The position numbers and the translations under genes were made by a program. Under the pieces are notes generated by a model. The model saw only the letters and a program-made list of their open reading frames with translations. It ran no database searches and was not told the origin of the DNA. Positions 50,630-61,085 of a stretch of DNA of 64,000 nt are shown piece after piece. The DNA is from Pelagerythrobacter sp041912895 (GTDB lineage: Bacteria > Pseudomonadota > Alphaproteobacteria > Sphingomonadales > Sphingomonadaceae). The DNA is taken from contig NZ_JAYSGI010000003.1 of NCBI RefSeq assembly GCF_041912895.1, positions 1-64,000 of the forward strand, read 5' to 3'. Numbering within the stretch: the first letter of the stretch is position 1; every line of letters begins with the position of its first letter.

Positions 50630-51385
50630 TCAGGCCGCCTTGCGAACCCTGTCCATCGCCAGGCTCATGCGGCTCGAGAGCGGCGCGGCGACGTCGCCGG
50701 CGAGCTTGACCCATGCTTCGGTCGCCTTCGACATCTGCGCGACGGCGGCGTCGAAGTTGCGGCTGGCGATCTTGCCCTGGAGCTCGACGAAATCGGTCGG
50801 CGACTTGACGGCGGCGAAGTCCTTGGCGTCGGTCGTCATGGTTTCCATGGCGCCCTTGCCGTTGTCCATCGCGCCCTTCGCCATGTCCTGCATGCCGGCG
50901 GCGAAGATCTTGCCCGATTCGACCATCGCATCGAGGTTGCCTTGCGAGAAATCGCGAGCCTCGGCGGCGTATTCGGTGCCCTTGTCGTAGGCGGTCTTCG
51001 CACGGGCCTGGAGTTCGGCGAGGCCGTCCTTCATCTGCGCAGCGTAATCGGTGGTGGCGGTCTTGGTCTTGGTCATGATGGTATCCTTCGAAACGGGTTT
51101 GGCCGGGGCTTTCGCCGCGGGCTTGCGTCTGGCGGCGACAGTGGCCTTGGGGGCCTTCTTCGCCGCGGTTTTCTTCACGGTGGTCTTTTTCTTGGGCTTG
51201 TTTGCCTTCGGCTGGACCGCGGCCTTGCGGGCCGGGGCTTTCGCCGGAGTCTTCGGAGCGGGAACGTCCGCCGCAGGGTCGGGCGCCGCTTCGGATTTCG
51301 GGGCCTCCGCCTTGCGGGCGGCCGAGGCTTCGGCGTAAGCCTTTTCGGCCGCGGCATCGATCTTGGCGTCGGGCTGGGTAGCCAT
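50630..51385 (-). CDS. Phasin-family PHA granule protein with basic Ala/Lys/Pro-rich N-terminal extension
   Basis: A 251-residue protein. Residues 1-103 are rich in Ala, Lys and Pro (a histone-like tail, for example KPKKKTTVKKTAAKKAPK); residues from 104 form the phasin domain (YAAQMKDGLAELQARAKTAYDKG). Phasins coat PHA granules; a basic extension could bind DNA, as in PhaF, where it is C-terminal. An internal ATG at 51076 (Met104) has AAGGA seven bases upstream and could yield a short phasin of about 148 residues. The phaC gene lies directly upstream. Confidence 0.85.
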   Translation of the reverse strand: MATQPDAKIDAAAEKAYAEASAARKAEAPKSEAAPDPAADVPAPKTPAKAPARKAAVQPKANKPKKKTTVKKTAAKKAPKATVAARRKPAAKAPAKPVSKDTIMTKTKTATTDYAAQMKDGLAELQARAKTAYDKGTEYAAEARDFSQGNLDAMVESGKIFAAGMQDMAKGAMDNGKGAMETMTTDAKDFAAVKSPTDFVELQGKIASRNFDAAVAQMSKATEAWVKLAGDVAAPLSSRMSLAMDRVRKAA

Positions 51386-51425
51386 CGCGATCTTTCCTGT
51401 GCTTCGCGGACATGGCATCCGCTTA

Positions 51426-51440
51426 TGTTGCAGTGCACAA
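51426..51440. promoter_or_regulatory. PhaR-like palindrome upstream of the phasin gene (site 1)
   Basis: TGTTGCAGTGCACAA contains TGC-N3-GCA symmetry of the kind bound by the PHA repressor PhaR in alphaproteobacteria. It lies about 45 bases upstream of the phasin start. Confidence 0.5.
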
Positions 51441-51473
51441 AATAGCTATCGCAAGCGCGAAGTCAAGCGATTT

Positions 51474-51488
51474 TTGTGCAGCGCACAA
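51474..51488. promoter_or_regulatory. PhaR-like palindrome upstream of the phasin gene (site 2)
   Basis: TTGTGC-AGC-GCACAA is a perfect palindrome with the same TGC-N3-GCA core, 48 bases from site 1, in the 137-bp phaC-phasin gap. Two spaced sites fit cooperative repression that is relieved when PHA granules titrate PhaR. Confidence 0.55.
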
Positions 51489-51522
51489 TAAGGAACACTG
51501 AGGCTGTTGCTGGGCGGAAGGC

Positions 51523-53391
51523 CTATCGCGTCTTCACGTATCGGCCCGGCGCATCCTCGATCACCTTGTCGCCCTTGCCGCCCGGCTTGCGCTTGCCCTT
51601 GGCGGCGACTTTGGCGTCGTCGCGTGCTTCCAGCCAGTCGAGCCAGTGGGGCCACCAGCTGCCGGGACACTCGGTCGCCCCCGCGACGAAGGCTTCGAGC
51701 GAATCCGCTCCGCTGTCGCCGGTCCAGTACTGATACTTGTTCGCGGCGGGCGGATTGACGACGCCGGCTATGTGGCCCGAGCCGGCGAGGAGGAAGGTGG
51801 TGTCGCCCGCGAAGTGCTGCGTCGCGCGCCAGACGCTTTCGGCAGGGGCGATATGGTCCTCGCGCCCGGCCTGGATATAGGCGGGGGTCTTTATCCTCGT
51901 AAGGTCGATCTTCGTGCCGTCCGCCTCCATCGCGTCGGCTTCGACCAGCTTGTTGTCGCGGTAGAGGTCGCGCAGGTAGGCGGCGTGCCACTGGCCGGGC
52001 AGATTGGTGACGTCGCCGTTCCAGTGGAGCAGATCGAACGCCGGGTAGTCCTCGCCCAGCAGGTAGTTGTTGACCACGTAGTTCCAGATCAGGTCCTTGC
52101 CGCGCAGCGCGTTGAACGTCGCGGCGAGATAGCGCCCGTCGAGGTAGCCTTCGGGCGAGAGCTTGGCGATCGTCTCCAACTGCTGGTCGTCGACGAAATT
52201 GAGCAGTTCGCCCGCCTTCTCGAAATCGACCTGCGCGGTGAAGAAGGTCGCGCTCGCCACCTTGTCCGCCTCGTTTCGGCGAGCGAGGATCGCCAGCGTC
52301 GCGGCGAGCGTGGTGCCCGCGACGCAATAGCCGATCGTGTGCACCGCGGGCACGTCGAGCCGCTCGCGAACGTGATCGATCGCGTCGATCTGCGCGCGGA
52401 TGTAATCGTCCCACACCACGTCCGCCATCGAGGCGTCGGCCGATTTCCAGCTGACCACGAAGACCGTCAGTCCCTGATCGACCGCCCACTTGATGAAGCT
52501 CTTCTTCGGCGTCAGGTCGAGGATGTAGAAGCGGTTGATCCACGGCGGGAAAATGATCAGCGGGACCGCGTGGACCTCGTCGGTCGAGGGCGCATACTGG
52601 ATGAGCTGGTAGAGCGGCGTCTCGTGCACGACCTTGCCCGGCGTGGCGGCGAGGTTCTCGCCCAGCGTGAACGCGTCGGCGTCGGTATGGGTGAGCTGCC
52701 CGCGCTTCAGGTCCGCGATCAGGAACTGCATTCCCCTGACGAGGTTCTGGCCGCCGGTCTCGATCGTGCGCTTCAGCACCACCGGATTGGTGGCGAGGAA
52801 ATTGTCCGGGCTCATCGCCTCGAGCAGCGATTGCGTGGCGAACCTGAGTTGCGCCTTCTTGTCTTCCGGCACCCCTTTCACATCCTGCGCCGCGCGGGTG
52901 AACCAGTCGGCGAGCATGAGGTAGGTCTGGTGGAGCAGCACGTAGGCCGGGTGCGCGCGCCACGCCGGGTCGGAGAAGCGGCGGTCCTGCCGGGGCAACC
53001 CGGCCGCATCGCTCTCGTCGTTCCCGCCGCCCAGCATCGTGCCGAGCACGCCTTGCCACAGCTCGATCCCTTCCTGCATCATCGTCTGCGCCTGCGCGGG
53101 ATCGAACGGCGTGGCGCGCGCCCAGCCTTGCGTCATCAGCATCCATTGCTGCGGATCGAGCGGATTGGCGATGTCCGCGCCGCTTGCGAGCCGCTCGTTC
53201 GCGAAATCGAGCCACATCGTGCGCAACTGCTCGGCGGTCTCGGTCCATTGCGCCATGTCGGCCTGTGGCAGTGTTCCGCCCGTGTCGCTATCGTTGTCGT
53301 CGGTCGCCGGGGCGAACCGGCCGAACATCTCGCGCATCGCCTCCGCCTGCATGTCGAAAAAAGTGGCGAAAGGATCCTGCCGGTCGGCCAT
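51523..53391 (-). CDS. phaC: Class I polyhydroxyalkanoate synthase
   Basis: A 622-residue PHA synthase that polymerises 3-hydroxyacyl-CoA on the granule surface. The N-terminal PhaC domain is present (WQGVLGTMLG region), and the nucleophile Cys is in HTIGYCVAGTTLAATLA (near residue 354), the lipase-box-like GxCxG; later segments contain the expected Asp and His (AGREDHIAP and GSGHIAGVVNPP). The ATG at 53391 (MADRQDPF) is used; longer starts add residues unlike the family. It is somewhat longer than the usual 590 residues because of the N-terminus. Confidence 0.94.
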   Translation of the reverse strand: MADRQDPFATFFDMQAEAMREMFGRFAPATDDNDSDTGGTLPQADMAQWTETAEQLRTMWLDFANERLASGADIANPLDPQQWMLMTQGWARATPFDPAQAQTMMQEGIELWQGVLGTMLGGGNDESDAAGLPRQDRRFSDPAWRAHPAYVLLHQTYLMLADWFTRAAQDVKGVPEDKKAQLRFATQSLLEAMSPDNFLATNPVVLKRTIETGGQNLVRGMQFLIADLKRGQLTHTDADAFTLGENLAATPGKVVHETPLYQLIQYAPSTDEVHAVPLIIFPPWINRFYILDLTPKKSFIKWAVDQGLTVFVVSWKSADASMADVVWDDYIRAQIDAIDHVRERLDVPAVHTIGYCVAGTTLAATLAILARRNEADKVASATFFTAQVDFEKAGELLNFVDDQQLETIAKLSPEGYLDGRYLAATFNALRGKDLIWNYVVNNYLLGEDYPAFDLLHWNGDVTNLPGQWHAAYLRDLYRDNKLVEADAMEADGTKIDLTRIKTPAYIQAGREDHIAPAESVWRATQHFAGDTTFLLAGSGHIAGVVNPPAANKYQYWTGDSGADSLEAFVAGATECPGSWWPHWLDWLEARDDAKVAAKGKRKPGGKGDKVIEDAPGRYVKTR

Positions 53392-53431
53392 AGGGTGCGC
53401 TCCTCGTAGTCGCGGTTGGTCGAGCAATAGC

Positions 53432-53445
53432 CAAATGCGCATTTG
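53432..53445. promoter_or_regulatory. Perfect 14-bp palindrome between phaC and the aminotransferase gene
   Basis: CAAATGC-GCATTTG is a complete palindrome in the 125-bp gap of the divergent genes, 40-55 bases upstream of phaC. It could bind a regulator of phaC; identity unknown. Confidence 0.4.
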
Positions 53446-53516
53446 ATCGCGACCGCTATTCCGTTAGGAATCGGTATGCGCGAGCCGTTCGCGCGTTCCG
53501 GATCGAGACGAGGTTC

Positions 53517-54722
<1,206 letters not shown>

Positions 54723-54829
54723 CCGCGCAATTGCTCCATATCGGAGGCGAGCCGCGTTGACCGCGAGCCCCCCGGTTCCCTAGCCTGCGCGCTCAACCGG
54801 GTCGGGGGTCGCATGAAGTCGGGTGCAGG

Positions 54830-55279
54830 GTGATGTGGCGCGAAGGCGCCGCCGATCCGCCGCTGCTGCCGCGCTGGATGCAGGCCGGGCCTGTACGGCT
54901 CGACCTGTTCCACCGCGACGGGCAGGCCGCCGGCCGCTGGCTGGGCCTGCACCCGCGCGAGTTCGAGGTGTTCTGGTGGCTCGCCGAGCACGCGCCCGAT
55001 CCCGTCCCGCAAGCCCGCCTGCTGCGCGAGGTCTGGCGGCTCGAGTTCGATCCCGAAACCAATCGGGTGGCGGTGGCGGTGTGCCGCATCCGCGCCAAGC
55101 TGCGCGCGGCGGGCTTGCGCGGGCTGATCGCGACGGTGCCCGATCGTGGATACCTCCTCCAGCCGCACGAAGCGCTGGACAGCGCCGCCGCGCTGGGCGA
55201 CGATGCCGCGTCTCGCAACATGACAGGTGGTAGCGATGCAGTTTCGCCCGAACGACAGGGTGTCGATCGATCTGGGTAG
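54830..55279 (+). CDS. OmpR/PhoB-type winged-helix DNA-binding protein without receiver
   Basis: A 149-residue protein consisting of a Trans_reg_C-type winged helix: GLHPREFEVFWWLAEHAPDPVPQARLLREVWRL, then VAVAVCRIRAKLRAAGLRGLIATVPDRGYLLQ. There is no receiver domain, so it is not a normal response regulator. The C-terminal tail is unstructured and overlaps the following enoyl-CoA hydratase gene by 44 bases. Targets are unknown. The second ATG (54833) could also start it. Confidence 0.85.
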   Translation: MMWREGAADPPLLPRWMQAGPVRLDLFHRDGQAAGRWLGLHPREFEVFWWLAEHAPDPVPQARLLREVWRLEFDPETNRVAVAVCRIRAKLRAAGLRGLIATVPDRGYLLQPHEALDSAAALGDDAASRNMTGGSDAVSPERQGVDRSG

Positions 55280-56042
55280 CGACGGCGTCGCGCAGGTTCG
55301 CCTGACGCGGCCCGACAAGATGAACGCGCTCGACCCCGAGATGTTCGCGCGGCTGGTCGAGGCGGGGCAGGCGCTGCACGAGATGAAGGGGCTGCGCGTC
55401 GTCGTGCTTTCCGGCGACGGGCGGGCGTTCTGCGCCGGGCTCGATCTGTCGAATTTCGCCAAGCCGCCCGATCCCGACGCGCCGCAACTCACCGACCGCA
55501 CGCATGGCAACGCCAACCTGTTTCAGCAGGTCGCGGTGCAGTGGCGCAAGCTGCCGGTGCCGGTGATCGCCGCGGTCCACGGCATATGCTTCGGCGGTGG
55601 ATTGCAGATCGCCAGCGGGGCCGACATCCGCGTGATCGCGCCCGATACGCGGCTGGCGATCATGGAGATGAAGTGGGGCCTCGTCCCCGATATGGGCGGC
55701 TATGCGCTGTGGCGCGGGCTGGTGCGCGACGACGTGCTGCGCGAGCTGGTCTACACCAACCGCGAATTCACCGGCGAGGAGGCGAAGGAATACGGCCTTG
55801 CCACCCATGTTGATGCCGACCCGCTCGCCCGCGCCACCGCGATCGCGGGCGAGATCGCCGACCGCAGCCCGCACGCGATCCGCGGGGCCAAGCGCCTCGC
55901 CGCCGCGATGATCGACCGCACGACCGACGAGATTCTGGTCGAGGAAAGCATCGAGCAGCACAAGGTCATGCGCACGGCCAACCAGATCGAGGCGGTGATG
56001 GCGGGAATGGAAAAGCGCCGGGCGAAGTTCGCCGACGTCTAG
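55236..56042 (+). CDS. Enoyl-CoA hydratase/crotonase family protein
   Basis: A 268-residue crotonase-fold enzyme with the oxyanion-hole motifs AFCAGLDLSNF and HGICFGGGLQIASGADIRV. MEMKWGLVPDMGGYALW follows, where the second catalytic Glu of hydratases is replaced (WGLVPD), so it may be a hydratase variant or another crotonase. The ATG at 55236, with AGGTGG five bases upstream, is preferred to the GTG at 55227. It overlaps the winged-helix gene. Confidence 0.87.
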   Translation: MQFRPNDRVSIDLGSDGVAQVRLTRPDKMNALDPEMFARLVEAGQALHEMKGLRVVVLSGDGRAFCAGLDLSNFAKPPDPDAPQLTDRTHGNANLFQQVAVQWRKLPVPVIAAVHGICFGGGLQIASGADIRVIAPDTRLAIMEMKWGLVPDMGGYALWRGLVRDDVLRELVYTNREFTGEEAKEYGLATHVDADPLARATAIAGEIADRSPHAIRGAKRLAAAMIDRTTDEILVEESIEQHKVMRTANQIEAVMAGMEKRRAKFADV

Positions 56043-56050
56043 CTGGAGGT

Positions 56051-56234
56051 TTGGATCACGCGGAGGCGCGGAGGCGCGGGGGGTGTTTTTCCAAGTGCAT
56101 TGATCACATCATTCCCGCGAAAGCGGCATTCCATATTCCAACGGCAGCATTGGGACGTCCGCATTCGCGGGGAAGAGCGGCCGAGGTTCCAGCGCAACCT
56201 CCTCCGCGTCTCAGCGTCTCCGCGTGACAAATCC
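56051..56234. repeat. Nested inverted-repeat element (REP/MITE-like)
   Basis: Left arm 56051-56079 (TTGGATCACGCGGAGGCGCG and so on) is inverted at 56203-56234 with a few mismatches. Inside, TTCCCGCGAAAGC (56112-56124) is inverted at 56161-56173. Both arm types look like dispersed bacterial repeats. It fills the gap between the convergent enoyl-CoA hydratase and thioesterase genes and may also end transcription. Confidence 0.65.
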
Positions 56235-56239
56235 TGTGT

Positions 56240-57019
56240 TCAGCCGAAGATCGCCGCCGCCTGCATTCCGTCCAGCACACGCTTGCCCTCGGCGTTCCAC
56301 AGGCGCAGTCGCTCGGAGGAATAGCCCGCGTCGGCGTGCTGGCTGGCGTTTTCGGACAGCCACCAGCCGTCGCGGGTCGCCGGCTCGGTATCGAGCAGGT
56401 TGAACGACCAGTTGATCGAGCTGACCGGACCCTGCCGCTGCATCGCGCGCATCGCGCCGGGCGGCAGCACGTCGCCCATCAGGATCAGCTCGGAGACGGG
56501 ATCGAGCACCCCGCGTTCGGTCAGGCGCGCCCAGCGGCGCACGACCGGCGCGCCGGGCCCACGCTCGTTCTGCGCGCGGCGCAGTTCGAAGTTGTGGCGG
56601 ATGAACGCGGGGCCCTTGTCGACCATCACCGGCTCCGCATCCTCCGGGCCGCCGGGCCAGTCCTCGGGCGGATCGGCGGGGTGGACCGCGTTGGCCTCGC
56701 GCGCGGTGCCGAACAGCCACAGCGCGGTGAGGGCGCAGGCGCCGTCGGCCCAGATTTCGCTGCGCACCTGCGCCACGTTGCGCCCCTGCCGCACGATCTC
56801 GCGCCTGAGCTCGATTTCCCCGCCGACCGGCGCGACGAAGCCGACCTGCGCGGCGCGCAGCGGGGGCAGGTCGGGAAAGGCGCGGATCGCGGCGGTGTAG
56901 GCGACCAGCGCGGACGCCCCGCCATAGAGCGTGCGCCCCTGCATCCAGTGCTCGGCGTGGGAGAGGTTGGCGGGGCCGCCCGCGGCGGCGACGGGATCGA
57001 TCAGGCTGGCGATGCTCAT
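56240..57019 (-). CDS. Acyl-CoA thioesterase-like hotdog protein (TesB type)
   Basis: A 259-residue double-hotdog protein with HAEHWMQGRTLYGGASALVAYTAAI in the N-terminal domain and a second domain with MGDVLPPGAMRAM and SSINWSFNLLD near the active site. It would hydrolyse medium- or long-chain acyl-CoA or a pathway thioester. The ATG at 57019 (MSIASLIDP) is the family start; longer readings run through the tRNA region. Confidence 0.85.
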   Translation of the reverse strand: MSIASLIDPVAAAGGPANLSHAEHWMQGRTLYGGASALVAYTAAIRAFPDLPPLRAAQVGFVAPVGGEIELRREIVRQGRNVAQVRSEIWADGACALTALWLFGTAREANAVHPADPPEDWPGGPEDAEPVMVDKGPAFIRHNFELRRAQNERGPGAPVVRRWARLTERGVLDPVSELILMGDVLPPGAMRAMQRQGPVSSINWSFNLLDTEPATRDGWWLSENASQHADAGYSSERLRLWNAEGKRVLDGMQAAAIFG

Positions 57020-57158
57020 GCGGAGCAGCTTTACGCGTTCGTCAAGCGCGGTCCAGACTGACGTAACGTAAGGCGGCGAGCATCTACCCGATTGCCTTGC
57101 CGCGGCCGAGCGGCTAGGGGGCCGCTTCCGTCCGCATCCACGCGATGCGGGAGGGCGA

Positions 57159-57232
57159 GGCCCGATGGCGGAGTGGTTACGCAGAGGACTGCAAATCCTT
57201 GCACGCCGGTTCGATTCCGGCTCGGGCCTCCA
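57159..57232 (+). tRNA. tRNA-Cys (GCA anticodon)
   Basis: A 74-base cloverleaf: acceptor GGCCCGA pairing with TCGGGCC, anticodon loop with GCA in AGGACTGCAAATCCT, T-arm CCGGTTCGATTCCGG, discriminator T and encoded CCA. Confidence 0.95.
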
Positions 57233-57291
57233 CTCTTCGCGAACCAAGGCATTGCGGCGCGCCCGCAGCGCCGATAAGGGCCGCGATCAGT

Positions 57292-57367
57292 GCCGCTTTA
57301 GCTCAGTTGGTAGAGCACATCATTCGTAATGATGGGGTCACGTGTTCGAGTCACGTAAGCGGCACCA
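57292..57367 (+). tRNA. tRNA-Thr (CGT anticodon)
   Basis: A 76-base cloverleaf: acceptor GCCGCTT with AAGCGGC, D-arm GCTCAGTTGGTAGAGC, anticodon stem-loop TCATTCGTAATGA with CGT, T-arm ACGTGTTCGAGTCACGT, encoded ACCA. It follows tRNA-Cys by 59 bases and may share a transcript. Confidence 0.95.
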
Positions 57368-57411
57368 TTTTCCCGATGCCGATACAGATATTCCGCGCCG
57401 CTGCATCCGGA

Positions 57412-59289
<1,878 letters not shown>

Positions 59290-59361
59290 GCGCTCGGCGC
59301 TAACCCAAATCTCGCGGCAATGCGAGCCGGGCGTGGCTCGTCGACTGTTACTCGTCGGCCA

Positions 59362-60450
59362 TTACTCGTCCGGCAGGGGGTCCATCGGCGGTTCGGCGAT
59401 CGGGCCCGCCATGCGCACGTCGATCAGGATGTCCCCGCGGTTCCATACGGGCATCGTTTCGGGAACGGGCGGGCGGTTGCGCAGCGCCTCGAACAGCGCG
59501 ACGATCACATGGCCCAGCTTCTCGCGCCGCCCGATCACCACGCGCCGGTCCCACGCGGCGGTGCCCCGGGCGCGCACCTCGCGCCCGATCTCGCCGTAGA
59601 TGCGCGCGGCGGCGAGCACCGCCCAGCGGCTGCGCAGCGGCAGGTGCCGCGTGCCCGGCTTCGCCGCGGCCTCGTGCCGCTCCATCAAAGTGACGAGCTG
59701 CGCGGCCATCTCCGCCAGTTCGGGGCGATGGTGCGGCTTCATGAGCTGGCCGGGCTCGATATCCTGCTCCACCAGCCACTCGACCGGCAGGTAGCAGCGG
59801 TCCGCCGCGTCGTCCTCGGCGATGTCGCGCGCGATGTTGGCGAGCTGAAACGCGATGCCGAGGTCGCAGGCGCGGTCGAGCGTTGCCTCGTCGTCCTTCG
59901 GCACGCCCATCACCACCGCCATCATCACGCCCACCGCGCCCGCGACGTGATAGCAGTAGCGCGCCAGATCGGCCTCGGTGCGCGGGCGCCAGCCTGCGGC
60001 GTCGAGCTCGAAGCCCATGATGACGTCTTCGGCCATCTCGCGCGTCAGCCCGCATTCGCGCGCGACGAGGCCGAAGGCGTCGAATGCGGGATCGGCGGTG
60101 GGCAGGCCTTCGAACGCGCGCTCGGTCAGCAGGCGGATCGCGCGCAGGCGGCGGGCCGCGTCGAGCTCGTCGGCGGGCGCATGGTCCTCGATCGGGCGGC
60201 CGTGGTCCTGCCCGTCGGCGAGATCGTCGCACCGGCGGCACCAGGCATAGAGCAGCCACACCCGCTCGCGCGTGTCGGGATCGAACAGCGCGCTGGCGGC
60301 GGCGAAGCTTTTCGATCCGGCGGCGATCGACTCGCGCGCCTCTTCCACCAGCGACCAGCGGTCGCGCCCGCCGCCCGCCTGCGCGGGGGTGGCGCGCAGG
60401 ATCCGCGAAGGGGCGAGCATTCGCGGCCCGATGCGGCGTGCCCGTGCCAT
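59362..60450 (-). CDS. crtB: Phytoene synthase
   Basis: A 362-residue trans-isoprenyl head-to-head synthase that joins two geranylgeranyl diphosphates. Both Asp-rich motifs are present: YAWCRRCDDLADGQD (first) and ANIARDIAEDDAADRCYLP (second). GAGG lies 8 bases upstream of the ATG at 60450, and the LOG-family gene ends 10 bases upstream. It is in the crtY-crtI-LOG-crtB operon. Confidence 0.93.
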   Translation of the reverse strand: MARARRIGPRMLAPSRILRATPAQAGGGRDRWSLVEEARESIAAGSKSFAAASALFDPDTRERVWLLYAWCRRCDDLADGQDHGRPIEDHAPADELDAARRLRAIRLLTERAFEGLPTADPAFDAFGLVARECGLTREMAEDVIMGFELDAAGWRPRTEADLARYCYHVAGAVGVMMAVVMGVPKDDEATLDRACDLGIAFQLANIARDIAEDDAADRCYLPVEWLVEQDIEPGQLMKPHHRPELAEMAAQLVTLMERHEAAAKPGTRHLPLRSRWAVLAAARIYGEIGREVRARGTAAWDRRVVIGRREKLGHVIVALFEALRNRPPVPETMPVWNRGDILIDVRMAGPIAEPPMDPLPDE

Positions 60451-60460
60451 CAGCGCGGCC

Positions 60461-61042
60461 TCACAGTTCGCTCGCCTGCATCTGGAAGATCGGGCGGTGC
60501 GGGCGGTAGGCCGCCATCCGCTCGAGCAGATCGGGCAGGGTATCGGCGGCGACGATGATGCCCTGATGCGCCGGGCGGACGAAGCCGACGTCGGCCATAT
60601 GGCGGTTGAACGCGATCAGATGGTCGTAGAAGCCGAAGGCGTTGAGCAGCCCGACCGGGTTGGTGTGATAGCCGAGCTGCGCCCAGCTGACCGCTTCCCA
60701 CAGCTCGTCCATCGTGCCCACGCCGCCGGGGATGGTGACGAAGCCGTCGCTGAGGTCGGTGAAGCGCTGCTTGCGTTCGTGCATGCCCAATACGGTGAAC
60801 AGCTCGGTGCAGTCGGTGTTGGCAACCTCGCTGCCCGCGAGCGCTTCGGGAATAACTCCGATCACCTCGCCGCCCACGTCGAGCGCGCCGCTCGCAACCG
60901 CGCCCATCAGCCCGAGCCTGCCGCCGCCGTAGACGACGCCGATCCCACGCTCCGCCAAGGTGCGCCCGACCTCGCGCGCAAGTTCGATGTAACGCGGATC
61001 GGCAGGCGAGGCGGACCCGCAATAGACGGCAAGGCGTTTCAT
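60461..61042 (-). CDS. LOG-family nucleotide phosphoribohydrolase inside the carotenoid operon
   Basis: A 193-residue short-form LOG protein: AVYCGSASPADPRY at the N-terminus, VVYGGGRLGLMGAVA for nucleotide binding and PGGVGTMDELWEAVSW with the PGGxGTxxE motif. These enzymes convert cytokinin riboside monophosphates or AMP-like substrates to base plus ribose phosphate. It is co-transcribed between crtI (43-base gap) and crtB. Its link to carotenoids is unclear. The ATG at 61042 is the family start. Confidence 0.9.
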   Translation of the reverse strand: MKRLAVYCGSASPADPRYIELAREVGRTLAERGIGVVYGGGRLGLMGAVASGALDVGGEVIGVIPEALAGSEVANTDCTELFTVLGMHERKQRFTDLSDGFVTIPGGVGTMDELWEAVSWAQLGYHTNPVGLLNAFGFYDHLIAFNRHMADVGFVRPAHQGIIVAADTLPDLLERMAAYRPHRPIFQMQASEL

Positions 61043-61085
61043 GCGCGCTCCTTTGGCGCCAACCGCCAGGTTCGGCAATCGGCGA

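Noticed and set aside
51646..53409. Open frames on both strands within phaC other than the phaC frame
   Set aside because: Only one frame contains the PhaC catalytic Cys, Asp and His; the others are shadows.
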